Shown here one piece after another: positions 51,799-61,962 of a stretch of 64,000 nt of DNA (position 1 is the stretch's first letter; each line of letters starts with the position of its first letter). The DNA lies in contig VJWN01000013.1 in the NCBI GenBank assembly GCA_007644065.1, forward strand, positions 62,001 to 126,000, in the 5' to 3' direction. Made by a program: the position numbers and the translations under genes. Under the pieces are notes generated by a model. The model was not told where the DNA came from, ran no database searches, and saw only the letters and a program-made list of their open reading frames with translations. The stretch comes from Margaritispora aquatica (lineage: Eukaryota; Ascomycota; Leotiomycetes; Helotiales; Discinellaceae).

Positions 51799-53366
51799 GA
51801 CTGGCTAGGCTATGCAAGGAGATGGTTGAGGCGGGACGTGAGAGCTATATATACGAGTAATGTGAGGAATGGGGTTTTTTTTTCACGATTTGATGATCAG
51901 CGCGCAAGATATCCTATTGTTGCTGTTATTGTTTGGATTGGTCGAAGCAAATTTATGCTAATTCTTATAGAAGTACAATTAACAATTTTTCCGGTTCAAG
52001 TGCACATGGTTTGGCCAATTATAATTTCAATTTCAACATCACTCTCTAACTTGATCAAGTTGATGTAATCAACCGTGATCAAGCTTGGAAGTTGTTACAA
52101 GTCAAAATTCACAGCCCCGAACTCAAGCTCGACTGGAAAACCCCCTTAACTCCAAACAACAATTCCAGATTCATTAGTAAATTATTCCTAAAGTCATACT
52201 TGACAACCAGACCCGGTGGGCCTCAAACGCAAACGCAATGACCTCCACACAATCCCCTTCTAGCTTTCTGAGATGGAAAAACAATAAAAACAATAAAAAC
52301 AAATAAATAAAATAAAATAAAATAAACCACGGCACGACTAAGCTGTCTCACCAAGCTCCAGCTCTCAGCTGCCAAGCCGAAAAACAGTCCATGTCTCAAC
52401 CTCTCAGACACGCCGCATGCAGTTGATCGGAGTTTTCAGCGTACGGCTAGCAGGAGCAAAACAAACACGATTATAAGCTGTTTCTCCGAGTCCGAGCCTC
52501 TTTGTCTTGGTCGCTGTCTTCATGTCTCGCACTCAGAAGCCGACCGATTGGCTTGTGGTGTCGAATGGCGAGACATCCATGGGTTCGGTGAAGATGTGTC
52601 AATTGTGGATAGTCAAGCGAAAGCGGGATTTGTGATCATGTCTGATGGCCGTGCATTGGAGAACGATGCAGAGGCCTTTCGGCCGATGTTGCCTGTAGAT
52701 TCTGTCGCTGGTTGATCGGACGAACTTTCTCGGGAATCGAGGAGTTTTGCAGTGTTGAATGCCGACTCCTCGCCTAATGTTGTAATCATAAAAGGGGAAG
52801 CGAGCTTTTAAATCACATGAAGTCATTAGTTGATATGGAGTAGAACATTTCCTCATCGTAGGTATCCCAGTGCTCCGGGCAATGGATCCCGAATCAACAA
52901 CGATGCAAAAATCAAGGATCCTTGTTTCTTTAATATATCCTCAGTCCTTTTTCCTCCTAACCTTAGCTTATGTCCTCGACCGTAACACAGATCACATGAC
53001 ACGCATGATCACCAACTGGCTCTACTCTATCTTACTCTACTCTGTAAAGTATACACACAACATCTACCTATCAACACCAACCCACAGCCATACCCAAATC
53101 CCAACCTAAACTGAGCCTCATCGCGTGCCCTCACTCAAACTCAAATTACCAAACCGGTCCTCCGTTGCCTAATCGGGACATTGGTCTCCCATGCCAGCAG
53201 CTCCTCACTCACTCGCTCGCTTCTCGCTTCCCCTGAGAGCGACCGCAACCCCTGCCCCGCCCTGCCGCAGACGCAGGTGCACCAATAGCCTATTCAGGGA
53301 TTTGAAGATTTGCTGCTTAGAAGCTGGTCGTGCATGGTTGTATGACGAAATGTATTTATTTTGTGC

Positions 53367-53408
<42 letters not shown>

Positions 53409-53932
53409 CGGGATATGATAGTAAAGTCGGGGTTTGATTTGATATTTAGAAGTGAAGTGTGCTGTGCTGTGGCGAAGGATTACTTGGGAATGTTTTTGGG
53501 TAAGGTGCTGTTTTTTGTGCTTTACGGAAAAGAGAATGAAACAGCGCAGTGTGAGGGATCTCGAAGTGTTGGAGAGGAAGATGGAAACGATTTTGTGAAG
53601 TGAAGTGAGGTGCAAGGAAGACTTCAGCACCGCTACAACCCACTATCCATTTTCTTGCCATTGATCTTCCTCCTCGTACTCGGAGTCAGAACCCACCCCT
53701 ACCTAGCAAATATCTCTACCCTGAAATTCTTAAATCAAGGTGCTTATCTACCTGCATACCCGGATCTCTTTTACACCTCTCTTCCTCTCTTTTCTTCTCT
53801 TCCTTTTCCTCTCTTCCTCCCTTAAACTTACCAGTTTATCAACAAACTCAGCCACAAAAACAATTACAACCACAACCACAATCCCTCCCACTCTAATTTC
53901 TCCACCCGGCCGCTTCCCTCCCCTCCTCAGCC
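51799..53932. other. Long intergenic region with simple repeats
   Basis: No gene was supported in 2.1 kb. It contains an A-rich (AAATA/AACAATA)-type tract at about 52275-52326 and the GT microsatellite listed separately. A pyrimidine-rich run at about 53765-53825 lies just ahead of the next gene, like a fungal core promoter. Confidence 0.45.
53371..53405. repeat. (GT)n microsatellite
   Basis: An uninterrupted run of about 17 GT units, preceded by GTGCGTGC. It forces long Cys/Val or Thr/His runs in all overlapping frames, so those frames are artefacts. Confidence 0.95.
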
Positions 53933-55086
53933 ATGGCCGCCGCATCCCTCTCCTCCTCCTTCGCCTCCGCCAATCGAGGCGCCCTCACAACAATCTTCAC
54001 GCCCCCTCCATCATGCCTGTCTACCACTACGCTCGCTACATATCCCACAACACAACTCGACGCGCCAAACAGCACCATCACCACAACCAAGATCTTCATC
54101 AACCACTTCAGCTGGGGCGACGGATCATGCTACCCATCCACGATCGCTACTGTCGGGGGTGCCACGAGGTGGGGGAACGGGTACTACTACTCGCCGGGCA
54201 TCTGTCCGAGTGGGTGGACGTCGGCGTGCGCGTTTAGCAATGATGTGTGGGGGTTCGCGACGAATATCGCGAGTGCGACGACGGCGGTTATGTGTTGTCC
54301 TTCGTACGTTGCTGTCTTTACCCATCTTACCATTTTGGTTTACGTAGAATAGACAATGCTAACAAAGGCAGGAGTTGGACCTGCGTAGGTGGAACTACGA
54401 CCCTCACAGCTCACGGATGCAGCACAGCCCTCAGGCGCTCGCAAACACTAACGAACATCTGGCTCGCAACACCAACCGTCGGCTCAGTCCTCAGCATACC
54501 CATCAAGAAGACCGTGACGTCGTGGGTGGTGCCGTCTGATACGAGCGCTGTGTGTGATGGCGTACCGGTCATGTGGCAGAGTACTGATGTTCAGATCCTG
54601 AGTCTGTTAGCTGCACAGGTGTCAGCAAAGTCGAATGGCACTAGCAGTGTATCGAGCGGGACTGTGGGTGGTGGGTCGACTTCGAGTACGGCTTTAGGAA
54701 GCGCTGAGACGAGTCCCAGTGCGAGTGCGGCACCGAGTGCAGGTCTATCCACGGGTGCGAAAGCAGCGATAGGTGTCGTGATCCCACTCGCGTTCTTGGC
54801 AGTCATATTCGGGATATTCATTTTCTTCCGCCGGCGGAACCGTAAACAGAGCCACGAGCTTCCAGCAACACAGGATTCATCGACAGACCAGACGGGGACG
54901 CTGCTGAAGGTATTTGAGAAAGACAGTGCAAAAGGGAAGACGGGTGCCACGGAGCTGGATTCGCAAGCGATGTTCGAAGCGGATGGGAGGACGGGCGTAT
55001 CTGAAATGCAAGGGGGTCATGGAATTGCGCCTGTTTTTGAAATGCCAGGCGATACGGAAAGGCAGCCGCCGAGGTATGAGAAATAA
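53933..55086 (+). CDS. Cys-rich ectodomain, single-pass membrane protein with C-terminal PPxY
   Basis: Two exons (53933-54303 and 54372-55086) join as AVMCCPS-SWTCVGG and give 361 aa. The N-terminal half has a pattern I associate with a recurrent fungal family of unknown function: ALTTIFTPPPSCLSTTTL, then GYYYSPGICPSGWTSACAF and MCCPSSWTC. About eight cysteines suggest a disulfide-bonded extracellular module. A Ser/Thr/Gly-rich stalk (about 205-250) leads to one membrane helix (about 255-277, IGVVIPLAFLAVIFGIFIFF) and a basic stop RRRNRKQ. The cytosolic tail of about 80 residues ends RQPPRYEK, a PPxY motif. No classical signal peptide follows the ATG at 53933. A stop lies in frame just upstream, so an unseen upstream exon would be needed to supply one. 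Confidence 0.8.
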
Positions 55087-55862
55087 GTTGGACATGGGCT
55101 GTGGGATGAGGATGTAGAATAGGAGTTGAGCACTTGCTTGGTTGGAATTGAAATTGGTTTAGCGAGTGTAGATGGCAGGGAACATAATACTGTACTGTTA
55201 TATCGAAGAGTGCTCATATATCGAGGTTTCGAAACCGGTTTAAGATGGAAGACTGGCAAAACGAAAGAATGCAGCATGCGATATAGTAAAGGATATATAC
55301 CCAGAACGTGAAAATGTCAACGTTTCAATTTATACTCCGAGGTTACGGACTTCGCTGTAACTTTGCACATGATGTCGTTTTTGTAGATAACGTGCTGCGA
55401 CTTAACCGACTAGCTCCAAATAGAAGAAGAATAAACAAATCAATCCATGGATATCGTTACCAATGCTGCCTTCCCTGCCCAACCATATACCAAAAATGCA
55501 TGAAATTTCTCTGTATCCACGGAGCTAGAACCCCCAGATGCACTTGCTCGAGTTATAAGACCCAAAAACCATATGCCAATTTCATCATAACATTATAATA
55601 ATCGAAGAAAAAAGCCAAAAAGCCCCAAACCACCCGAAGAAACCATCCCATCGTAACATCCGTTCATAATGCGTAAACATGGACCGAGGATCCAAGGCCC
55701 TCGGTAAGTGGTTCCATGGCATGAAATAGAGGAGCCAGGACCGATTTTTGATTCCAACTTCTGGCAAGAAACCAGGAAGAAACGTATTGATCACTCCAGA
55801 TCTGACCAGCATATGAATAATAACATTTTTTTTGAAAAGTTGGAAATCTCAAGACACGAAAA
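55087..55862. other. Intergenic between convergent genes
   Basis: 3' flanks of the Cys-rich membrane protein and of the DUF6590 gene. No gene was recognised. Confidence 0.4.
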
Positions 55863-58460
55863 TCATCGCCTTCTTCGATGCCTATCACTGTCTCTCCCTC
55901 CAGGGCGACCGCCAACGCTTTCGCGCCGCTGTCTGGATGCTTGTGCTTCCTCTAATGTTGGAAGGTCGATATTCCTGTCGGCATATTGAGACTCGTCATG
56001 TCGTGGATCGACATATCTTGGATCGGGTCCAGATGGTGGACCTTGAGGTTGGTTCCAGCTCTGCTGCCTTTCCATTGGCGACGGAATCGATCCGTATGAA
56101 TCACGGTTGTTCCGGGATTCGAAAGAAGTTCGTCGGTCGTCTACAGGTTGTGATGGAAACTCCCTTCTATCATCAGAATCACGTCTAGGATAATTAGCAA
56201 TGCTTGCTGGCACTGCTCCTGGAGTATAGGGTGGCGTGGTAGGATTGCTTGCGTATGAGCGACTGTCCACCCGGGGATAGTTGTCTAAAGTTGGCTGGTA
56301 CATGGTGTTGCCAGAATGCACAGGTACAGCTGGCACGTAACGATTGTCTGGCGTCTGATAATTGGAAGGCGCTCTGCTCATGTCGTATGTAGGCGCCGTA
56401 GAATATCTGAGGCTTGTCGGAGTGGTGGAACCTGCTGGATTATATAACGGATGCCCAGTGTGCACAGCTCCTTGTTGAGTGCCAGCTGCTGTCCATGTTG
56501 AAGTTGTGTATTGGTTGTAAGAAGGAGAGCGATCTTGTGGGCCACCATAATTCCCTCGCATTGCGGTAACTGGTCCCAATGGCCCGTATGACGATTGTTG
56601 TTGTCCAGGATACCCAGAGAAAGGCTGCCCTGCGATACCACTCCCAACACCTGCCAGCTCTACCGCACGAGCTTGGGGATTCCGTGCTGGTCCTGGGCCA
56701 TCATAATCGTCCTCAGGGAGAGTATTGACTTGATTGTAGTAGGCCCGAAGATATTTTCGTGACTCGGAATCGAGTTCTCCTACATCTTTGACTTTGACAT
56801 TCGTTTCAACCTGGGACCAAATTAGTGAGTCGCGGAACAGGGCATAAACAGCCATTGGAGTATAAACTTTCAAAATGATAATGTGCAAGATAAGCAAAGA
56901 AGAGGCAGATAGAGAGAAGATAATTACCGAGTAAACTCTTCCATAGTTAATGTATGAAGGATTATTGAGTCGGTCGGCACCCTTGGATAAGCGAACCCGT
57001 AATGGCAGTTTCTCGATCTGTAATACACAGCATTAGCCTATATAATGTTGCAGGAATATAACTTGAAGATAATACTTCAAAAGCATGAAAGACCGTAAAA
57101 CCATATGAAGAAGAGAGAAAACTTACCCCCTTGACGCTAGATGGCTTTTTCTCACTACTGAAAATCAATCCATGTTCGTTGAGGTTGATGCCGCGTTTTC
57201 GTGACCCACGGCCGTCGTACTTTTATTCGGTTAGAATGAGATGTTCAACATATACCACACCCGTGTAAGAGCCCACAGCGTGAGGTAGAGCGGGACTCAC
57301 AGTCGTGACAGGCAAGCAAGTGCAACAGCGATCGCCAAGTCGCACCACAACAAAACGTCGAATCTTGGAATGCACTCTTTCTTTGTATATGACATAACTC
57401 ACACTACTCATGAATTGGTTGTTTTCACTATCATTTGTGGTTCCGGCAAAGGCATCGGTCCACAATGTGCTGAAGACACGTCCTGGCCTGAAAAACTTTT
57501 GCCAATCGAAATTGCGAACTTTGTAACTATCATCTAAGGGCTCCACATCTCCATCTGTGCCAGAAATGTGTCTTCTGCCAGTAGAGATGATGGGAGATAA
57601 TTCGGGCTGAATCGAGACGATCGCTTTGCCCTTTTCGTGATAGTCACTCGGTTTATCTTGAGCTAGATGTCTGGATGGAGGGTCTCGTTCAGGTCCTTTG
57701 TCATCCTCATATATTGGTATTTGAGACGTTTCACTCTTTTGATCTACATGGTCCCATTGGCCTGAATGAACAGGAGCCGAAGCAGAAACTGTGGTATAGC
57801 GGGGACTTCCAACGACATCATCCACGGTGACTCTGCCCAAACCAAGAGATAGGTCGTCGACTTCACTGCGAACAACGTCTCTTTCCCTCTCGTGTGTGTG
57901 GGCAGATGTGTGATTTCGTCTACTGGTCTGTGAGCTTTCCGAGAGGGGTGGAGAATCACGCCGCTCTGCTCGATCTCGAACTCGTACATCTCGAGATGGA
58001 TCGTAACCACCAGATTTATGATAGCCAGACCGAGATTCACTGTATACTTTCACAGGCTCCCCTCGATCTGTGTATTCTGCTGATGGCTCTGCAGTTCTGC
58101 TGACCGAGATGGACTCTCTGCGAGGCTTCTGGCTATTGGCATAGCGTGTAGAATTGCTTTCGTATTCTGACCGCTCGGAAATTCGTGTCGAGGACTCAGA
58201 TCTCGGTGTCTTGTAATCATCGTGCTTGCTGCTGCTAGAATTAGAACCTCCAATTCGGATTTTGAATTGCTGTACCTACTAATGCGATTGAGTTACTTGG
58301 TGACCCCCACTCAACTCTTCAGAATACCGACGCTCATTCTCACCGTCTATACCCTTCAGCAACCTTTTCACGGACGAAAGACCCAGCACTCACATTCATT
58401 CTGCCAATTCATATAATATCTCCCCGTCTCAGACTCCAGAATCCACGGAGAGGCTGACAT
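55863..58460 (-). CDS. DUF6590-domain protein
   Basis: Fungal protein with one DUF6590 domain; function unknown. Well-supported exons are 57301 up to about 58190-58260, then 57219-57127, 57017-56928 and 56810-55863. The domain spans three of them: FDWQKFFRPGRVFSTLW, then RRFVVVRLGDRCCTCLPVTT-YDGRGS, and INYGRVYSVETNVKVKDVGE. A first exon at 58460-58394 encodes MSASPWILESETGRYYMNWQ, resembling the short tryptophan/tyrosine N-terminus of such proteins, and ends at a good GTGAGT donor. How it joins the main exon is unresolved: a 47-nt intron to TATAG near 58347 gives QNE-YGENERRYSEELSGGHQ, but then a second splice is needed. Between the N-terminus and the domain is an Arg/Ser/Asp-rich region. 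The C-terminal ~300 residues are Pro/Tyr/Gln-rich and end RHRRRR. Total length is roughly 700 aa. Confidence 0.8.
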
Positions 58461-59769
58461 TTGGAGCGTAACCACTAGAGGTGAAGAAGCCGAGTCTGTT
58501 TGCCTCGCGAAGGGAGACCCTTTATCCCATAGGGTCAACGAGCTTAGCCTGCGGCTCTGTACAGGTGACAAACATAGTGGGGTGTATAGGCTTGAATTAG
58601 CTTAGTCCACGTCTCTGGAAACAGCGTAATGCGTTGGTGACTTGGGGTGAATGCGGGGTTGCACAGGTGTCTGATGCGAGTGGAATTGGTGGGGTAGAGG
58701 CAATCTCTTCTCAGATGGCTGAACCTCTGCATGCGAGCCGAAACGAAGCTGTCAGTGATAGGTCCCATAGTCACATGGTGAGGATTGGACGAATCTCCAA
58801 GCGTCTAGAAGCGTTTTTCAAGCATCTTGTATGGAAAAGCAATTCGTGGGTGGAAATGCGCTGCGACTAAAGCAGAAGTAGACACTTTTCGAGCCGAGGA
58901 GGGAGGAGGAATCTGACTGCTCTTTTTACCTCATAGGCAGGTGAATATGGGGAGATGGAAACGGAGAAGCCGTGAGGTGAAGATTCATAATGTGACATGA
59001 TGTGACAAAGGTGTAGAGGTGATCAGATCGATGATTGCTGGAGAGACTCGCTTCCTCAATTCCGTGGTATGTCTGTCTGTTGGCATTCGGATATGTCGTA
59101 TATGTCGTATGTATATGTGATGGTGTTCTCTATCGTGTCTCCCTCATGGCCTGTGGTCAAAGATGATGTCGGATGCTGAGGGATTGAGGGACGAGCCGAG
59201 CCCACCGTTTGACGGTAATGTCTAGCATCTTTAGCGGACATTGTCTCCCGTGACAAGGGAAGCTCGGCCTGTTTGAAGGGGGGAACTGGGGATCGAGCCA
59301 GCTTGAGCCAGCTTTGATCCCAACTTGATCCAGCTCGATTCAGCCCGTGCATGCCCCGTGGAAGATCATCCAGCTTCCCCGAACCAAGTCACTGACACCA
59401 CAACGAGCCCTGGTGGATCACTAGCTCGCTGCTGAATCCTTGTGGGACATCGACTTGGGTCCACTAGAATCTCCCCCATCCAAGCTTCCCATCTTTCCCC
59501 ATGATATGACAATGTCCTCCTGGCATGAGGCTCAATGATCTATAGTCATTCACTCATCTCGGTCTCAGTCTCAATCTCATTCTCTAAGCCCATCACACCA
59601 CACTCGAACATATCAATCGTTCGTCTCATTCTCTTGAATATAGAACGAAGAGAACCCTCGTTCTCTTGATCTTTGAGCTCGGCACTTCAATGCAGTCGGT
59701 GTCAGGTACGCGACTTGATCGGCTCACCTTACGGCTAGCTGTCCAGATGAACAGCAGGGCTCCATTCTC
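58461..59769. other. Divergent promoter region DUF6590 / coiled-coil gene
   Basis: A 1.3-kb spacer between head-to-head genes. Stretches around 59085-59120 (ATATGTCGTATATGTCGTATG) and 59290-59340 (CCAGCTTGAGCCAGCTTTGATCC) show short imperfect direct repeats. No gene was called. Confidence 0.45.
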
Positions 59770-61962
59770 ATGGCATCAACCAGAACACGAGCAAATACAG
59801 CCGTTCAAACGCGGCCAGAGTTTGTGGAATCAAGAATATTATTGCTATCCCCCACGACAACACCACCATATGATTACAGGGACTCCCAGTCACCGCCCTT
59901 TGCTGGTGCACGGCAGCATGCAGACATCGCAGTGGACTTGACGCTTCCAAACACGCCCCGAGGTCCATATACTGAGGCCCAGGCTCTGATAGATTCCCAA
60001 CTATCTGATGTCTTGGTTCAACAGCTTGAGAGAGAACGTGAAAATAATGAAACTCATGCCATGTTCGCATCGCCAGCGACAACCAGCTGGCATGGCTCAA
60101 CACATGATGAAGCCACGCCTGATATCCAACATCGAGGTGTGACATATGCTGAATCAACGGTTTCCAGCCCAGATCTCAGCTCAAAACCATCAAGGCATGA
60201 TTCAGCTTACTTTTCCGTTAAAGATCGTGAGGATGGCCCTGAACTCGACTCCGAGGTGCAAGCCCGTCAAATGAGAGCAAGAGAACGAGTTGTCATTCTA
60301 AGAGCCAAAGTTCTACGTACTCGACGTGTCAGAAAGGAAAAGAAGGGGCAACTTCGACAGCAAAGAGATCGTGCGCGAGATGCCCTCGACAGATTAACTC
60401 AGAAAATTAATGAACTCGTTGCTTTGGGGAGGTTGGAGCACTTGCAAGCTGAGCTCAGTCCTTACTATGATGAATTGCGCACTGCACAGGATGAGTTAGG
60501 TCCAGCCGAAGACGCGTATGATAACTTGGAAAACAGATTGGATGAGGAAGAGCAAGACTTGGAGGAAGAAGAGGAGCATTTCTACCGATACAACGACGTG
60601 CTCTCTCACAGTATCCCCTTGGAAGTGGGAGAATCCAAACTGAACGACGTGCTGTCGCCTCTGGTTCGGCCTTATCACCCCCCAGAAACCGAGTTTGAAG
60701 AAATCTCGCTCGAGAATCAGAAAGTGCAAGAGTACTTGGCCAAAATCGAGGAAGCAGACCGATTGAAGGAAGGACTTGATGACTTGGAAACTGATTACTA
60801 CCGACTCTCTGTGGATGCGACGTTTCGCAAACGGCATAGCATTCCACTTTCAGCTGAGACGATAGACTTCCTCAGAAGCTATCCTGAGGAGTACAAAGAG
60901 AGTTTGGACAACTTGCATCGAGTGGAAGACGAGTTGCTAGATCTGCGAGATGATTGTATTGACCAAGGCTTGTTCAATGAATCCGAGTATCGATATGAGT
61001 CTCGCGACGCGTTATGCGAAGAAGTGATGGACGCTGTGTACGATGCGCGAGAACGTTCCCCTCTACGTGTCGCAGCAGATCGTCATCAACAAGTGGAGAT
61101 AGATTTTGGAGACAAGAGGGACTATGTCAACAAGTGGCTACTAGAATGGGTGCCAGATTCAACTGTCGACAAAATGATGCTGCAGTCCTGTATATATTAT
61201 GAGTTTGCCGAGTCTCACCATGAGGATCTCAACAATGATAAATGGGCTGATCTAGTCATCGAGAACTGGGACAGAGACAGTGCTGGTGAACTGGCAAATG
61301 TTTACTACAACGCTTCAAGACTTGATGCCATTTCAGGAGATCCAGCCGGCACAGGCAATTTAGGTGCTATCAGTACCACGAGATCAAACATATACGGGAG
61401 TGCCGTCAGTCTGGATGTCGTTCTAGATGAAGAATGTTCATCTGATGGTCCACGAACTGATGAAGGCACATTCACAACTCAACTGGACAAGCTTCCACTT
61501 ACTCCAATAATACAGGAAGAGCCACCAGCAAGTACAGACACGACACCCAAGCCCTTGCCGCCCAGGCAGCCTACTCTTTTCATCTCTCATCCAGTTGTCA
61601 AAGCTGCAAGTCTAAACGCTTTTGATATGAGTCCCGACGCCAGTCGTCGCACTCTAGAACTCTCCATCGATCCTCCAAAACGAGCACGCAGTGCCCTCCC
61701 AGACTACCGAGTCCGCCCACCACCACCTGCACCAGCACCCCAAGCCATCCCACGCAAAGTATCTTTCTTCGAGCCCGAATGCACCAGTACGGTTCGACAC
61801 GATGCTTCTTCTGTGGCTGATTCTCCTCTTAGCAATGGTCAGTGTTTCGTTGCTGCTACTGCTACCTCTGACCACGAGGCAACTGACACTTCGTTCCCGC
61901 ATAGTAGTAATGCTGCAATACTGTCTGATCTTCTTATTCCTCTCGATGATGTATTACTATAA
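59770..61962 (+). CDS. Orphan coiled-coil protein (730 aa)
   Basis: Single-exon protein of a family I do not recognise. Residues 1-160 are low complexity. About 165-215 is a strongly basic coiled coil (RERVVILRAKVLRTRRVRKE). About 235-280 is acidic coiled coil with a Glu run (DEEEQDLEEEEEHFYRYND). More helix follows at about 325-350 and 375-395. Residues about 445-515 look folded (DKRDYVNKWLLEWVPDSTVD, CIYYEFAESHHEDLNNDKWA), after which the chain is Pro/Ser-rich with SH3-like ligands (PKPLPPRQP, PPPPAPAPQ). The ATG at 59770 follows a long leader. The length of uninterrupted frame and its ordered composition support a real gene. The role is unknown, perhaps structural or scaffolding. Confidence 0.8.
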   Translation: MASTRTRANTAVQTRPEFVESRILLLSPTTTPPYDYRDSQSPPFAGARQHADIAVDLTLPNTPRGPYTEAQALIDSQLSDVLVQQLERERENNETHAMFASPATTSWHGSTHDEATPDIQHRGVTYAESTVSSPDLSSKPSRHDSAYFSVKDREDGPELDSEVQARQMRARERVVILRAKVLRTRRVRKEKKGQLRQQRDRARDALDRLTQKINELVALGRLEHLQAELSPYYDELRTAQDELGPAEDAYDNLENRLDEEEQDLEEEEEHFYRYNDVLSHSIPLEVGESKLNDVLSPLVRPYHPPETEFEEISLENQKVQEYLAKIEEADRLKEGLDDLETDYYRLSVDATFRKRHSIPLSAETIDFLRSYPEEYKESLDNLHRVEDELLDLRDDCIDQGLFNESEYRYESRDALCEEVMDAVYDARERSPLRVAADRHQQVEIDFGDKRDYVNKWLLEWVPDSTVDKMMLQSCIYYEFAESHHEDLNNDKWADLVIENWDRDSAGELANVYYNASRLDAISGDPAGTGNLGAISTTRSNIYGSAVSLDVVLDEECSSDGPRTDEGTFTTQLDKLPLTPIIQEEPPASTDTTPKPLPPRQPTLFISHPVVKAASLNAFDMSPDASRRTLELSIDPPKRARSALPDYRVRPPPPAPAPQAIPRKVSFFEPECTSTVRHDASSVADSPLSNGQCFVAATATSDHEATDTSFPHSSNAAILSDLLIPLDDVLL

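Noticed and set aside
53205..53630. Open frame across the GT microsatellite (minus)
   Set aside because: It is held open by the dinucleotide repeat, giving Thr/His runs.
53740..54237. Plus frame starting with a hydrophobic signal-like stretch
   Set aside because: It is in a different phase from the Cys-rich membrane gene, with no splice that joins them convincingly. The apparent signal peptide comes from a pyrimidine-rich promoter tract.
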